Origin: a marine actinobacterium MedAcidi-G1
GTDB taxonomy: Bacteria; Actinomycetota; Acidimicrobiia; Acidimicrobiales; MedAcidi-G1
Assembly: GCA_000817085.1 (NCBI GenBank)
Contig: JUEM01000017.1
Coordinates: forward strand, 1 to 36,389
Direction of reading: 5' to 3'
DNA length: 36,389 nt
Part shown: positions 15,182 to 26,295 of the stretch, one piece after another
Layout of the letters: the number at the start of each line of letters is the position of its first letter
Numbering within the stretch: position 1 is the stretch's first letter
Program-made: the position numbers and the translations under genes
The notes under the pieces: model-generated
Told to the model about the DNA's origin: nothing
What the model saw: the letters and a program-made list of their open reading frames with translations, nothing else
The model's database searches: none

Positions 15182-18100
15182 CAATATGAAATTTTTCTTA
15201 CGTGACCGAAGCCAAGTGTACGCGATGATTTTTATTTCCTATTTACCCTTATTTTTTAACGACCCAGGACGTGTCGCCGCTGATACGAAGGCGTATTTGT
15301 ACTTAGATCCATTTCGTCTCTTAGAACGAGCAGCTTACATGTGGCAGCCTGAGTTGGCTTTTGGAACAGTAACTCATCAAAACATAGGCTACCTCTGGCC
15401 AATAGGACCTTTTTTTGCTCTCGGCGATCTACTAGCGATTCCCGACTGGGTAGTTCAACGTTTATGGCTTGGTTCAATAATTCTCGCAGCTGGTCTGGGC
15501 GTTCGTTGGTTTCTTAAAACTCTTGGATGGAAAGGCGGTGCGATACTCGTCGCTTCCCTCTCATACATGCTAAGTCCTTATCTACTTAACTATATAGATC
15601 GTCATTCTGTCATACTTTTACCATGGGCCGGCCTGCCTTGGCTAATGGCACTAACTGTTCGTTCATTACGCACCCCTGGCTGGAGACATCCTGCCCTTTT
15701 TGGGTTAGTTACATTAACAATCGGTGGTGTTAATGCCAGTTCTCTACTTCTAGTAGGCCTAGGCCCATTAACTTGGCTTGTTTGGTCTGCTATGGATAAA
15801 TCCGCTACTTGGCGGGAAGTAAGAAAAACTGCTTTAAAAATTGGAACTGCTTTTATAGCAACTGGTGTCTGGTGGATGGTCGGTCTCTTTATACAAGCTC
15901 AATACGGGCTTCCCACACTTCGTTTAACCGAAAATTATCGTGTTGTCTCAGACGCTGCGACTGCTCCAGAACTTTTTCGCGGCCTTGGGTATTGGTATTT
16001 CTATGGGCAGGGCCGAGTTGGTGCATGGATAGAACCTTCCACTGCATACACACGATGGGCTTTACCCTTATCTTTCGCTCTTCCTCTATTAGCTCTTCTT
16101 GTTTCTGCTTTTGTAAAATTCCGATACCGCGGCCACTTACTAGCTTTGATGTTCATATCGATGCTTATCGCTATCGGATCTCATCCGTACGATTCTCCTT
16201 CACTCCTAGGGCGAGTATTTCGCGAATGGACTTTAAGCGATTCTGGTCTTGCGCTTAGAAGCACTCCAAGAGTTTTACCGCTTCTCTTACTGTCACTAGC
16301 GGTTTTTCTCGGAGCTGGTATCGCCGCTTTAAGCTCATTTAGACCCCGAGTTGAGCATTTCGCAACTATTCTAATTTCACTTCTAATTATTGGAAATCTG
16401 TCCCCGCTATGGATGGGAAACCTCTTAGGTGAAACAGTTCAAAGACCTGAAAAAATTCCTGAGTACTGGCATGAAACTGCTGATTATTTAGAATCCAACG
16501 GATCTAAAACCCGTGTTTTAGAAATTCCGGGTGCAGACTTCTCTGCATACAGGTGGGGCAATTCAGGCGATCCAGTCCTACCAGGTTTAATGGACCGCCC
16601 CTACGCTTCACGAGAACTTATACCTCTAGGAACAGGACCTTCAGCTGAACTCCTCGTAGCATTTGATCGTGAAATACAGGAAGGAAGATTCAATAAAAAT
16701 TCGTTAGCCCCTATAGCTCAACTTATGAACGTTGGTGATGTTGTCGTTCGTTCAGATTTACAGTTCGAACGGTTTAGAACCCCTCGACCCAAAGAGTTCT
16801 GGAGGCAGATAGTTGACGCCCCAGGGTTTGCTTCTCCTGTCGAATTTGGTGAACGTGTAAGTAACATTGCAGGCCCTGAACGACCCATGTTAGACGAACA
16901 TACTCTTGCGATTCCCGACTCACACGAGACACCTCCCCCATCAGCGGTGTTTGGACTTAACGAACCAGTTGAGATAGTTCATTTAGCCGATCCAATTCGA
17001 GCAATAATAATTTCTGGTGATGCAGAGGGTATAGTTCACGCCGCTTCTGAAGGATTACTGGAAGCAGGGCGACCAGTGATTATGAGCTCCAGTTACCTTG
17101 AATCGCCAGACGATTTAAGTTCAATGCTTACCCAACAAAGCCGGATAGTAATTACCGACACAAATCGAAAATCTGGACAACGTTGGGGAACAATCAGAGA
17201 AACTAAGGGATACACAGAGCGTCTTGATGAAGAACCCAATCAGCAAGATTTATCGGATCATCGATTAAATTCTTTTGGGTCTCATCCTTCTACTATCAGT
17301 TATTCGGAGCAGAAAAGAATTCGTGCAAATGCTTCTTCTTATGGAAATCCTGTTACTTTCACTGCTGGTGACAGACCATTTCATGCAATTGATTCATTAC
17401 CTGAAACAGCATGGACCGTGGGGGCTTTCAACAAAGTAATTGGTGAAGAATTAAACTTATCGTTTGACGAAAAAATTCCTGTAGAAAAAATTAGATTCGC
17501 TCAAGTTAACGGAATTGGTCAAAACCGATGGGTGACTAAAGTCAGAGTTCACTTTAACGATCAGAGCATAGACGTTCAACTTGGTGAAGTCTCACGCAGC
17601 GAACCCGGTCAAATCGTTCAGTTTGATTCTGTAATCTCCTCCTCAGCGCGTATCGAAATCTTGGAAACAGACGTAGGAAAGCTCGATTATTACGCAGGTG
17701 TAACTGGTGTGGGTTTCTCCACAATTCAAATTAATGATATTTCACCCGAAGAATCGATAAGAATGCCAAGCGACATACTCAACATACTCCAACAAGATCT
17801 TGGTTCAGAACTCGTTGTAATAGCTTCTCGCGAACGATCAGACCCCCTTGACCCGATCCGTTCTGACCCTGAAGAAATGATATCCAGATCCTTTTCTATC
17901 CCTTGGAAACGCGACTTTCATTTAGGAGGGAATGTCCGTCTCTCTACAGAAGCAAATTCTTCACTTATCGACGAACTTCTCGGAATAGAAAAAATATCTC
18001 TTGAAGCATCCAGTTCATTGTCTGGGGATCTAAGTTCTTCACCTCGATCGGCATTCGACTCAAATTTTGATACAGCCTGGCGAACCGGAATTGGGAATCC

Positions 18101-19412
18101 CATAGACAGCTTTCTCGTGTACGAAACTGAAGACATTCAAGCTTTTAAAAACATTTCTGTTACCTATATAGCAGATGGTAACCACTCAGTTCCCAGACGA
18201 ATTACTTTATACGCAGATGGAGTTCCTCTCTCCTCTGTTTCCACACCTGGCAAAATATCTGCAGAAGGTATAAAAAGAGAAACTGTTAGTTTCACTAACA
18301 GCCCTTTCAAAGCAAAGAGTATTTCGATAACTTTTGACGAAATAGCTAATCGAACCACTATGGATTGGTATTCCGGGTTGCCTCAGATAATGCCGCTAGG
18401 TATTTCAGAAATATCCGGTGTGCCAGTGGGTACTGAGAAAAATAATTACGTTGACTCTGCTTGTCGGAGCGATCTACTAAAATTTAACGACTCCCCCATA
18501 AGTATTAGGGTCTTCGGTGGTAGTTACGAGGTTCTGACACTAGAAGCGTGCGATAATTCGCTCTTAAAATTGAAAGACGGAGAGCAAACCCTCAGTGCAG
18601 TACCTGGTTTTTTGACTGGATTTGATATCGATAGACTCGTATTAACTTCAGGGTCCATTGCTAATGGAACGACCCTTACCAGAGAGTTGCCAAAAGTCTC
18701 TACTCTTAAAAACTCTCGTACAAAAATTGATCTTTCGATTTCTGAAACTCAAGAACCCTTTTGGCTTATTCTTGGTCAAAGTTTCAACAAAGGCTGGATT
18801 TTAAAAAACGGCAACGGTGGGTCTGATAAATCGCCAGTTCTAATAAATGGTTTTGCTAATGGATGGCTAATTGATCCAGAAGTAGACGAAGTGATGGATT
18901 TGTCACTTCACTGGCAACCTCAAAATACGGTGTGGGTAGCTCTGATAATTTCAATAATATCAGTACTCCTTTCTCTAACATTGGCTTTTCGATCATTACC
19001 GGACCGCACCCAAGGCAGTTCATCGCCATGTTTCAGACGAAGTTCAGATAATCGTCACAAAAAATGGAAAAAATCTACTGCATTATTATTTAGCATTATT
19101 GTTCTTATTTTTAGTGCTATAAATCTTCCAAAGCTTCTTTTCATTTCACTGATAATTGCTTTGATATTCTTCTTATCTACCAGATTGCATTTACCTGACT
19201 ACACGCTTTTACTTTCTTCTTTTTTATTCATGAGCACAGCGTCACTTTTCATAGTGCTCAATCAGATAAAAGAAAGATACCCGAGAGATTTTGTCTGGCC
19301 CCTGTTTTTTGAGCGTTTCCATATCTTGGGGGTTATAGCAATTCTCTTCATTGCTGCGGCAGCTTTTTATGAATTATTAAACAGCCGCAATAGAAACACT
19401 TCTCACGAGTAG
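15174..19412 (+). CDS. aftD: AftD-like alpha-(1->3)-arabinofuranosyltransferase (GT-C membrane enzyme)
   Basis: A giant envelope enzyme of about 1412 residues. In mycobacteria AftD adds arabinofuranose from decaprenyl-phosphoryl-arabinose to arabinan of arabinogalactan and lipoarabinomannan. Residues 1 to about 420 are multi-pass membrane, with an early acidic outer loop typical of GT-C enzymes ('VAADTKAYLYLDP', Asp37 and Asp45). A large outer region follows, with two discoidin/F5-8C-like carbohydrate-binding segments at about 724-850 ('DSLPETAWTVGA') and 942-1072 ('DSNFDTAWRTG'). Residues about 1250-1400 return to membrane helices. The length and layout match the family. The start is set at ATG 15174, overlapping the GT4 stop by 8 nt; ATG 15186 is also possible. 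No emb or dpr genes are in the window, so the arabinan link is inferred from the family. Confidence 0.85.
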   Translation: MISNMKFFLRDRSQVYAMIFISYLPLFFNDPGRVAADTKAYLYLDPFRLLERAAYMWQPELAFGTVTHQNIGYLWPIGPFFALGDLLAIPDWVVQRLWLGSIILAAGLGVRWFLKTLGWKGGAILVASLSYMLSPYLLNYIDRHSVILLPWAGLPWLMALTVRSLRTPGWRHPALFGLVTLTIGGVNASSLLLVGLGPLTWLVWSAMDKSATWREVRKTALKIGTAFIATGVWWMVGLFIQAQYGLPTLRLTENYRVVSDAATAPELFRGLGYWYFYGQGRVGAWIEPSTAYTRWALPLSFALPLLALLVSAFVKFRYRGHLLALMFISMLIAIGSHPYDSPSLLGRVFREWTLSDSGLALRSTPRVLPLLLLSLAVFLGAGIAALSSFRPRVEHFATILISLLIIGNLSPLWMGNLLGETVQRPEKIPEYWHETADYLESNGSKTRVLEIPGADFSAYRWGNSGDPVLPGLMDRPYASRELIPLGTGPSAELLVAFDREIQEGRFNKNSLAPIAQLMNVGDVVVRSDLQFERFRTPRPKEFWRQIVDAPGFASPVEFGERVSNIAGPERPMLDEHTLAIPDSHETPPPSAVFGLNEPVEIVHLADPIRAIIISGDAEGIVHAASEGLLEAGRPVIMSSSYLESPDDLSSMLTQQSRIVITDTNRKSGQRWGTIRETKGYTERLDEEPNQQDLSDHRLNSFGSHPSTISYSEQKRIRANASSYGNPVTFTAGDRPFHAIDSLPETAWTVGAFNKVIGEELNLSFDEKIPVEKIRFAQVNGIGQNRWVTKVRVHFNDQSIDVQLGEVSRSEPGQIVQFDSVISSSARIEILETDVGKLDYYAGVTGVGFSTIQINDISPEESIRMPSDILNILQQDLGSELVVIASRERSDPLDPIRSDPEEMISRSFSIPWKRDFHLGGNVRLSTEANSSLIDELLGIEKISLEASSSLSGDLSSSPRSAFDSNFDTAWRTGIGNPIDSFLVYETEDIQAFKNISVTYIADGNHSVPRRITLYADGVPLSSVSTPGKISAEGIKRETVSFTNSPFKAKSISITFDEIANRTTMDWYSGLPQIMPLGISEISGVPVGTEKNNYVDSACRSDLLKFNDSPISIRVFGGSYEVLTLEACDNSLLKLKDGEQTLSAVPGFLTGFDIDRLVLTSGSIANGTTLTRELPKVSTLKNSRTKIDLSISETQEPFWLILGQSFNKGWILKNGNGGSDKSPVLINGFANGWLIDPEVDEVMDLSLHWQPQNTVWVALIISIISVLLSLTLAFRSLPDRTQGSSSPCFRRSSDNRHKKWKKSTALLFSIIVLIFSAINLPKLLFISLIIALIFFLSTRLHLPDYTLLLSSFLFMSTASLFIVLNQIKERYPRDFVWPLFFERFHILGVIAILFIAAAAFYELLNSRNRNTSHE

Positions 19413-19421
19413 GGTTCTTTC

Positions 19422-20108
19422 ATGAGCACCCACCCGGTTGTTTGCCTGCACGGTTTTGGAACTTCTTATAATTCGACTTGGGTCGCTAATGGTTGGACTG
19501 CGCTTCTCGAAGATGCAGGTCGCGAGGTGATAGGAATAGACATGCTTGGCCATGGTTCAGCGGAAAAGCCAACTGATTCAGCTGCATATGAGAATCTAGA
19601 AGAGAACGTACTTTCTCACTTCCCCGAGCATCCAGTTGACGCTATTGGCTTCTCTATGGGTGCAGCAGTTCTTTTACATTTGGCTTCTGTAAATCCCAAC
19701 AGATTCAACCGGCTTGTGGTTTCAGGAGTTGGAAAAAATTTATTCGAAAGAGATATAAACTTTCGCGACGCAATAGCTAAGGCTGTAGAAAGTGGCTCTG
19801 CTGACACTCCAGAACTTAGATATTTTGCACAACTTCCAGAATCCCCCGACGCTAACCGTGAGGCTCTAGCAGCCTTCATTAGGCGTAAAAATTCTCCCGT
19901 ATTTTCAAAAGAGTCTCTTTCTAATTTAACTAGACCAACTTTAGTTGTAGTTGGTGAAAATGATTTCGTGTTTCCACCTGATCAACTCGTAAATGCATTA
20001 CCAGAGGTGAAACTAGTAACCCTTCCTGGTGTCGATCACTTTGCTACACCCAAAAATTTCGGCTTCATTGACGCTGCATTAGATTTTTTAGACGCCCAAC
20101 CGTTCTAA
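19422..20108 (+). CDS. Alpha/beta hydrolase
   Basis: A compact 228-residue alpha/beta-hydrolase. The oxyanion-hole motif 'LHGFG' is at residues 9-13, the nucleophile elbow 'GFSMG' gives Ser78, the acid is probably Asp181 ('VVGENDFVFP') and the base His206 ('GVDHFATP'), so the catalytic triad is complete. The cap region is short. The substrate is unknown; esters, lactones and C-C bonds are all used in the family. AGGG lies 7 nt before ATG 19422, and the gene begins 9 nt after aftD, so it is probably the last gene of that transcript. It overlaps the end of the convergent gltD by 4 nt. Confidence 0.88.
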   Translation: MSTHPVVCLHGFGTSYNSTWVANGWTALLEDAGREVIGIDMLGHGSAEKPTDSAAYENLEENVLSHFPEHPVDAIGFSMGAAVLLHLASVNPNRFNRLVVSGVGKNLFERDINFRDAIAKAVESGSADTPELRYFAQLPESPDANREALAAFIRRKNSPVFSKESLSNLTRPTLVVVGENDFVFPPDQLVNALPEVKLVTLPGVDHFATPKNFGFIDAALDFLDAQPF

Positions 20109-21565
20109 CTTAAAGGCATTTCTTTTGCTGAAACAGATCTAGGCAACTCCGTAGTTCCCATCAAAAATTCGTCGACCGAAGCAGCGCAACCTCTTCCTTC
20201 AGCTATGGCCCAAACTATTAATGATTGACCGCGTCCCATGTCTCCACAAGTAAACACTCTTTCGATCGAGGTTTCGTAAGTTTCAGACCTGTCCACGTTG
20301 CCGCGATTATCCAATTCGACTCCAAGCTGTTCGAGGATAGGTGAACTTTCGGGTCCAGTAAATCCAAGTGCTAAAAGAACAAGGTCCGCTTCGATTTCTT
20401 CTTCCGAGTTTTCAATTTCTTCGAAAGATATCTTTCCGTCTTGAAATACTTGTTCGACTTTATGAGTTTTCAGGCATCTAACACTGCCATTCTCACCCAC
20501 AAATTCAGAGGTGTTAATAGCAAATATCCTTTTACCGCCTTCTTCGTGTGCAGATGAGACCCTGTAAACCAATGGCCAAGTTGGCCATGGGTTTGAATCT
20601 GAACGGTCTTCTGGAGGGCGGGGCATTATCTCAAACTGGTTCACTATCTCAGCTCCTTGACGAAGCGCAGTACCGAGGCAATCAGCACCCGTATCTCCAC
20701 CGCCTATAATCACGACTTTTTTACCTTCAGCAGAAATAGTTTCAGTGTTTTTATCACCTTCTTGAATCCGATTTGATTGCGGAAGGTATTCCATTGCCTG
20801 ATGTATTCCTTCAAGCTCTCTTCCTGGTATTGGCAAATCTCGCCATTGAGTAGATCCACCGGCTAATACAACTGCATCAAAACCTTTCATTAATTCTTCG
20901 GCTGTGATGTCCACACCAATCTCAGTACTTGCACGAAACTCTGTTCCCTCAACTTCCATTTGAGCTAACCTACGATCCAGATGTTTTTTTTCCAGTTTGA
21001 ACTCTGGTATTCCATATCTTAAGAGACCACCTATTCGGTCTGCTTTTTCAAAAACAACAACCTCATGTCCAACGCGAGTCAACTGCTGAGCTGCCGCTAA
21101 ACCTGCAGGGCCAGAGCCAACCACAGCAATTCTCTTTCCAGTTTGTATTTGTGGGATTATCGGTTTCACCCAACCCATTTCCCACGCATGATCAATAATT
21201 GAAACCTCAACCTGTTTAATTGTTACAGGCGGTTCGTTAATTCCAAGAACACAGGAACCTTCACAAGGCGCTGGACATAACCTTCCGGTAAATTCAGGAA
21301 AATTGTTTGTTGCATGTAGACGGTGACTTGCTTCTTCCCATTGATCTCTGTAAACAAGATCGTTCCACTCAGGAATCAGATTTCCTAGTGGGCAACCACT
21401 ATTACAAAACGGGATTCCGCAATCCATACAGCGGCTTGCTTGAACTTTTAAGCGTTCATCAGCAAAGTCTTCATATACTTCATTCCAGTCTTTTAAACGG
21501 ACTGAAACCGGTCGTCTTTCAGGGACTTCACGGTCGTGCTCTAAGAATCCCCTATCGTTGCCCAT
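20105..21565 (-). CDS. gltD: Glutamate synthase small subunit
   Basis: GltD feeds NAD(P)H electrons through FAD and Fe-S clusters to GltB for making glutamate from glutamine and 2-oxoglutarate. The 486 residues show the N-terminal Cys cluster region ('CMDCGIPFCNSGCPLGNLIP', and 'GRLCPAPCEGSCVLG'), the FAD motif 'VVGSGPAGLAAAQQL', 'GIPEFKLEK', the NAD(P) motif 'VVIIGGGDTGADC' and the closing 'TCGDMGRGQSLIVWAIAEGR'. Length and motifs are normal and nothing appears broken. The AAGGA element before ATG 21565 overlaps the end of gltB, and the two genes are 4 nt apart, so they form one operon. Its partner subunit is frameshifted in this sequence. Confidence 0.95.
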   Translation of the reverse strand: MGNDRGFLEHDREVPERRPVSVRLKDWNEVYEDFADERLKVQASRCMDCGIPFCNSGCPLGNLIPEWNDLVYRDQWEEASHRLHATNNFPEFTGRLCPAPCEGSCVLGINEPPVTIKQVEVSIIDHAWEMGWVKPIIPQIQTGKRIAVVGSGPAGLAAAQQLTRVGHEVVVFEKADRIGGLLRYGIPEFKLEKKHLDRRLAQMEVEGTEFRASTEIGVDITAEELMKGFDAVVLAGGSTQWRDLPIPGRELEGIHQAMEYLPQSNRIQEGDKNTETISAEGKKVVIIGGGDTGADCLGTALRQGAEIVNQFEIMPRPPEDRSDSNPWPTWPLVYRVSSAHEEGGKRIFAINTSEFVGENGSVRCLKTHKVEQVFQDGKISFEEIENSEEEIEADLVLLALGFTGPESSPILEQLGVELDNRGNVDRSETYETSIERVFTCGDMGRGQSLIVWAIAEGRGCAASVDEFLMGTTELPRSVSAKEMPLS

Positions 21566-21569
21566 CTCG

Positions 21570-24500
21570 TTACTTCCTTGAAGCAGCCATTACTGCTTCA
21601 GTTTCATCTCTGCCAGTAATCTTTGCAGCTTCTGCAGCTTCTAGTACACGCTTGTAATCAACTGGCACTACTTTCACGAAGTGTTGAGATGAATTATCCC
21701 AATCATTTATAAGCGTTTCACCTAGAGCAGATTTTGTTTCTTCCGTATATCTAACTATGAGCTCTTTAAGCCACTGTAAATCCTCTGAATCACTTTTTTC
21801 AAGAATTACCATTTCTGGATTTACTTTCGGGTGGAATTTATTCCTTGGGTCATAAACAAATGCGATCCCTCCCGACATTCCGGCGGCAAAATTTCTTCCT
21901 GTTTCACCTAGAACAACTACACGCCCTCCGGTCATATATTCGCACCCGTGATCTCCGATTCCTTCGGCTACGAATTCCTAACGCAAAATCTTTCTCCAAC
22001 TAGTCCGCTAAAAAAAGCTTCTCCGGACGTCGCCCCATAAAGAAGAACATTTCCGGCTATCACTTGTTCATTTGCCTTAAATACTGATTTTTCATGTGGG
22101 TAAACATATATTTTTCCCCCTGAAAGACCTTTACCGACGTAGTCGTTTGCATCCCCCTCCAAGCGTAAAGTTATTCCCGAAGGAATGAAGGCTCCAAAAC
22201 TGTTACCAGCGGACCCATTCATATTCACAGAGATAGTTCCATCTGGCAGTCCTTCTCCTCCATGGCGTTTCGTAAGTTCATACCCAAGAAGCGTTCCAAC
22301 CGAACGGTCAGTGTTATTAACTGATGAGTTGATAACACTTAACTCTTTATCCTCTAAAGAAGCGGTCGATTTTTTTATAAGCTCGCGATCTAGCACATCT
22401 TCTAAACCATGCTCTTGAAAAGTGGTTTGCCGTCGATCAGCATTTTCAGGCAAAGGAGGAGCGTAGAGTATCGGCGCCAGGTTCAACCCATCAGCTTTCC
22501 AGTGAGAGATTGCTTCTTCAGTATCAAGGAATTCAACTTGACCGGTGGCTTCGGCAAGGCTCCTAAAACCAAGTTCAGCTAAAATTTCTCTCACTTCTTC
22601 TGCAATAAATTCAAAAAAATTGACAACAAACTCAGGTTTCCCTGTGAACTTTTTTCTCAACTCAGGATTTTGTGTAGCTACACCTACGGGGCATGTGTCC
22701 AAGTGGCATGCTCGCATCATTATGCAGCCCATAACTACTAGTGGAGCTGTAGCGAAGCCAAACTCATCCGCCCCTAGTAAAGCCGCTATTACAACATCTC
22801 GTCCAGTTTTCAGTTGGCCATCCACCTGAACAACAATCCTGTCGCGTAATCCGTTAAGAAGAAGTGTTTGTTGAGTTTCCGCTAAACCAAGTTCCCACGG
22901 CGCGCCAGCATGCTTTATCGATGTTAGAGGTGATGCACCTGTTCCCCCATCATGCCCAGATATAAGAACAACATCAGCATGTCCTTTCGACACACCAGCT
23001 GCCACTGTGCCTACGCCGACTTCTGCAACTAGTTTCACGTGAACACGTGCTTCAGGATTTGCATTCTTTAGGTCGTAGATGAGTTGAGCTAAATCTTCAA
23101 TTGAATAAATATCATGATGCGGTGGCGGCGATATCAAGCCCACTCCAGGCGTTGAGTGACGGGTCTTTGCGATCCAAGGGTAAACCTTATGCCCCGGAAG
23201 TTGGCCACCCTCTCCTGGTTTGGCACCCTGCGCCATCTTGATCTGCAAATCGTCGCTATTCACTAGGTATTCACTCGTAACCCCAAATCTCCCCGATGCA
23301 ACTTGCTTTATTGCTGAGCGACGAAGGTCTCCGTTTTCATCTTCTGTGAATCGTTCTGCGTCTTCTCCACCTTCACCGGTGTTAGATTTTCCTCCAATTC
23401 TGTTCATTGCAATGGCTAGGGTTTCATGCGCTTCTCCGGATATAGAACCGTATGACATTGCTCCAGTAGCAAATCTTTTGACAATTTCAGATACTGGTTC
23501 TACTTCCTCAAGCGGAATCGAATTTTTTCGCGAAGCTTTGAATTTTAGCAGACCGCGTAAAGTTGCCAGTTCTTCAGACTGAGAGTCCACCATTTTCGTA
23601 TATTCCCGAAAGATGTCGTACCGACCTTCTTTCGTAGCATGCTGAAGTTTAAATACAGTTTCAGGGTTAAATAAATGTATTTCACCTTCACGGCGCCATT
23701 GATACTCGCCACCAGTTTTAAGAGTTCGGTGAATGTTTGCACCTGGATTATTTGGAAAAGCTACTTGATGATTGTGCTCGACTTCAGCAGCTATGACTCC
23801 AAAGTCAACTCCACCTAATCGACTCACCGTGCCGCTGAAACACTCAGTGATTATTTCGTGGCCTAAGCCTATTGCTTCAAAGATTTGCGCTCCTGTGTAT
23901 GACGCGACTGTAGAGATCCCCATTTTCGACATTATTTTCAAAATGCCTTTCTCAACAGCTGTTATATAATTTCTTCTTGCGTTATCTGGACTCAATTCAT
24001 CGCTCAGATCATGTTTTCCTTTTTCGATGAGCGAATCGATAGTTTCGTAAACCGTATATGGACAAACTGCTGATGCTCCATAACCTAGCAAGGCGGCAAT
24101 GTGATGAACTTCGCGTGCGTCTCCACTCTCAACTATGATTCCAGTCAAACTTCTTGTTTTTTCATTTATAAGGTGGTGGTGAATAGCTCCTACCGCTAGA
24201 AGTGAGGGAATTGGAGCCATGGTTTTTGATATTAAGCGATCAGAGATAATCAAAATATTTGCACCACCAGCAACCGCTTCAGATGCAGTTTTTCTCAACT
24301 CCTCTAAGCTGCTTCTTAGGCCATCTTCTTTTTTTTCAACTTCAAAAATTGCATCTACTCGAAAAACTTTAAAATCACTGCTTTCTTTTAGCATTTCAAT
24401 TTTGGCTAACTCTGCTTCGGTAAGTACTGGGCTTGGTAAAAACAATTTTTTGCATGAACGTTCTTCAGGTAATAATAAGTTTTGGTCCGAACCCATATTT

Positions 24501-26188
24501 ACGCCTACAGCGGTAATCAGCTCTTCGCGTATTCCGTCTAACGGAGGGTTTGTGACTTGAGCAAAAAGTTGTTGAAAATAGTCATAAAGATTTCTTGATC
24601 GTTGAGATAAAGCAGCGATTGGTGCATCATTACCCATTGATCCGATAGCTTCCTTCTGGTCTCGCACCATGGGGGCAATAAGAAGCTTAATTTCTTCATG
24701 TGTGTATCCGAAAACTTGCTGTTTTTCCAAAAGAGATAAGGAACTTTCCCTTTCAACGGGAACCTCTGAAAGATCACGCAGATGCACAAGATTGTCTGTT
24801 AGCCATTGTGAATAAGGCCTTTCAGACTCTAAATTTTCTTTTATTTCCTCGTCGCGAACTATCCGTCCCTTTTCGGTGTCAATTAGAAACATTCTTCCAG
24901 GTTGGAGTCTTCCTTTTTCGATAATTTTTTCAGGTGGTATTTCAAGTACTCCCACTTCGCTTGCCATAACAACCAAATCATCGCTGGTTACCCAGTATCT
25001 ACTTGGACGCAAGCCGTTTCGATCTAAAACTGCACCCATCAGTGTTCCGTCTGTGAATGCTATGGAGGCTGGACCATCCCACGGCTCCATCAAAGTCGAA
25101 TAATACTGGTAAAAGGCACGTCTTTCCGGAGACATGTTTTGATGATTTTCCCATGGTTCCGGAATCATCATAAGAACCGCTTCTGGTAATGAGTATCCAC
25201 CCATTACTAGCAGTTCTAAAACTTCGTCGAAGCTTGCCGTGTCGCTTGCCCCAGGGGTGCAAATTGGAAAGAGACGCTCCAGTTCGCCTGAAATTAAACC
25301 TGTTTTAAGAAGAGATTCTCTAGATCTCATCCAATTCCGGTTGCCCTGAACGGTATTTATTTCTCCATTGTGAGCGACGAACCTGTAGGGGTGAGCTAAT
25401 GGCCACGACGGGAAGGTATTGGTAGAAAATCTAGAGTGAACCAACACCATCGCACTTTCAGTTCGTTCGTCATTGAGGTCAACAAAAAAATTACCCAACT
25501 GAGGAGTTGTAAGCATTCCTTTATAAACAATTGTCCTGGAGGAAAGCGAAGGAAAGTAGACTTCCATTTGGTCACTAGTTGAAGACCCCATACCGGAAGA
25601 CGTTTCGTAACCTTCCTGTTCTGAATAGATTTCTCGTTCAGCGCGTTTTCTAAATGGGAAGACTTTTCGATCTAAATCCAATCCAGATAAGGCAGTATTC
25701 CCTTTGCACCTAATAAAGATTTGTTTCATGAGTGGCATTGCCTCTTTGGCAGATTTCCCAATATCGAATGGATCGATGGGAAGTTCACGCCACCCGATTA
25801 TTTCTAAGTCTTCCTCTTCAGCAAGTTTTTCTAACTGTTTTATCGCATTGTCAGTTTTATTTAGATCACTAGAAAAGAAAGCTATACCTGTCGCATAATG
25901 ATTTTTTGGCGGTAAATCGAAAGCGACGACATCTCTATAAAGCTTGTCGGGAATTTGCATCAATATTCCTGCTCCATCGCCAGTATTTTTCTCAGCGCCT
26001 ATTGCACCTCGATGCTGAAGAGTACACAGAGCGCCAATACCCATCTGTACGATTTCATGGCTTGCTTCTCCACGTAAATTACAGACAAAGTTTACTCCAC
26101 AAGAGTCATGTTCGAATCTGGGATCGTAGAGACCCTGTGCGGATTGCATTCCGCCGTCTCGCGAATTTTTCCCATTTTTAACGCTCAT
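21570..26188 (-). pseudogene. gltB: Glutamate synthase large subunit, frameshifted near the 3' end
   Basis: The N-terminal Ntn glutaminase domain keeps its Cys ('HDSCGVNF', Cys30 from ATG 26188; a 20-codon TTG extension to 26248 is unlikely). The FMN synthase domain follows with '[13 protein letters not shown]', and the 3Fe-4S motif '[19 protein letters not shown]' is intact. Near the end the frame reads '..GERFCVRNS' and stops at 21968. The expected continuation ('[19 protein letters not shown]') begins at once in another frame and runs to 21570. Against the family pattern RNSGAxAVxEG, about 13 bases (four residues plus one base) are missing, so this is not a one-base homopolymer slip. About 130 residues of the C-terminal beta-helix (GXGXG) domain would be lost. 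With the missing bases restored the protein would be about 1543 residues, normal for GltB. A true mutation, a strain variant or an assembly error are all possible. Confidence 0.9.
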
Positions 26189-26295
26189 AACTAGTCCATT
26201 TAGTAAATAAATGAATTCCCGGAGCGTCGTTGATCTGGGTAAATTCAACTGATAACGATTTTAGTGTTTAAAAAGAGTTAAAAAGCATCTCTTAT

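Noticed and set aside
21930-22000. Programmed ribosomal frameshift in gltB.
   Set aside because: Conserved residues are missing at the junction and no slippery heptamer is visible; a deletion explains the pattern better.
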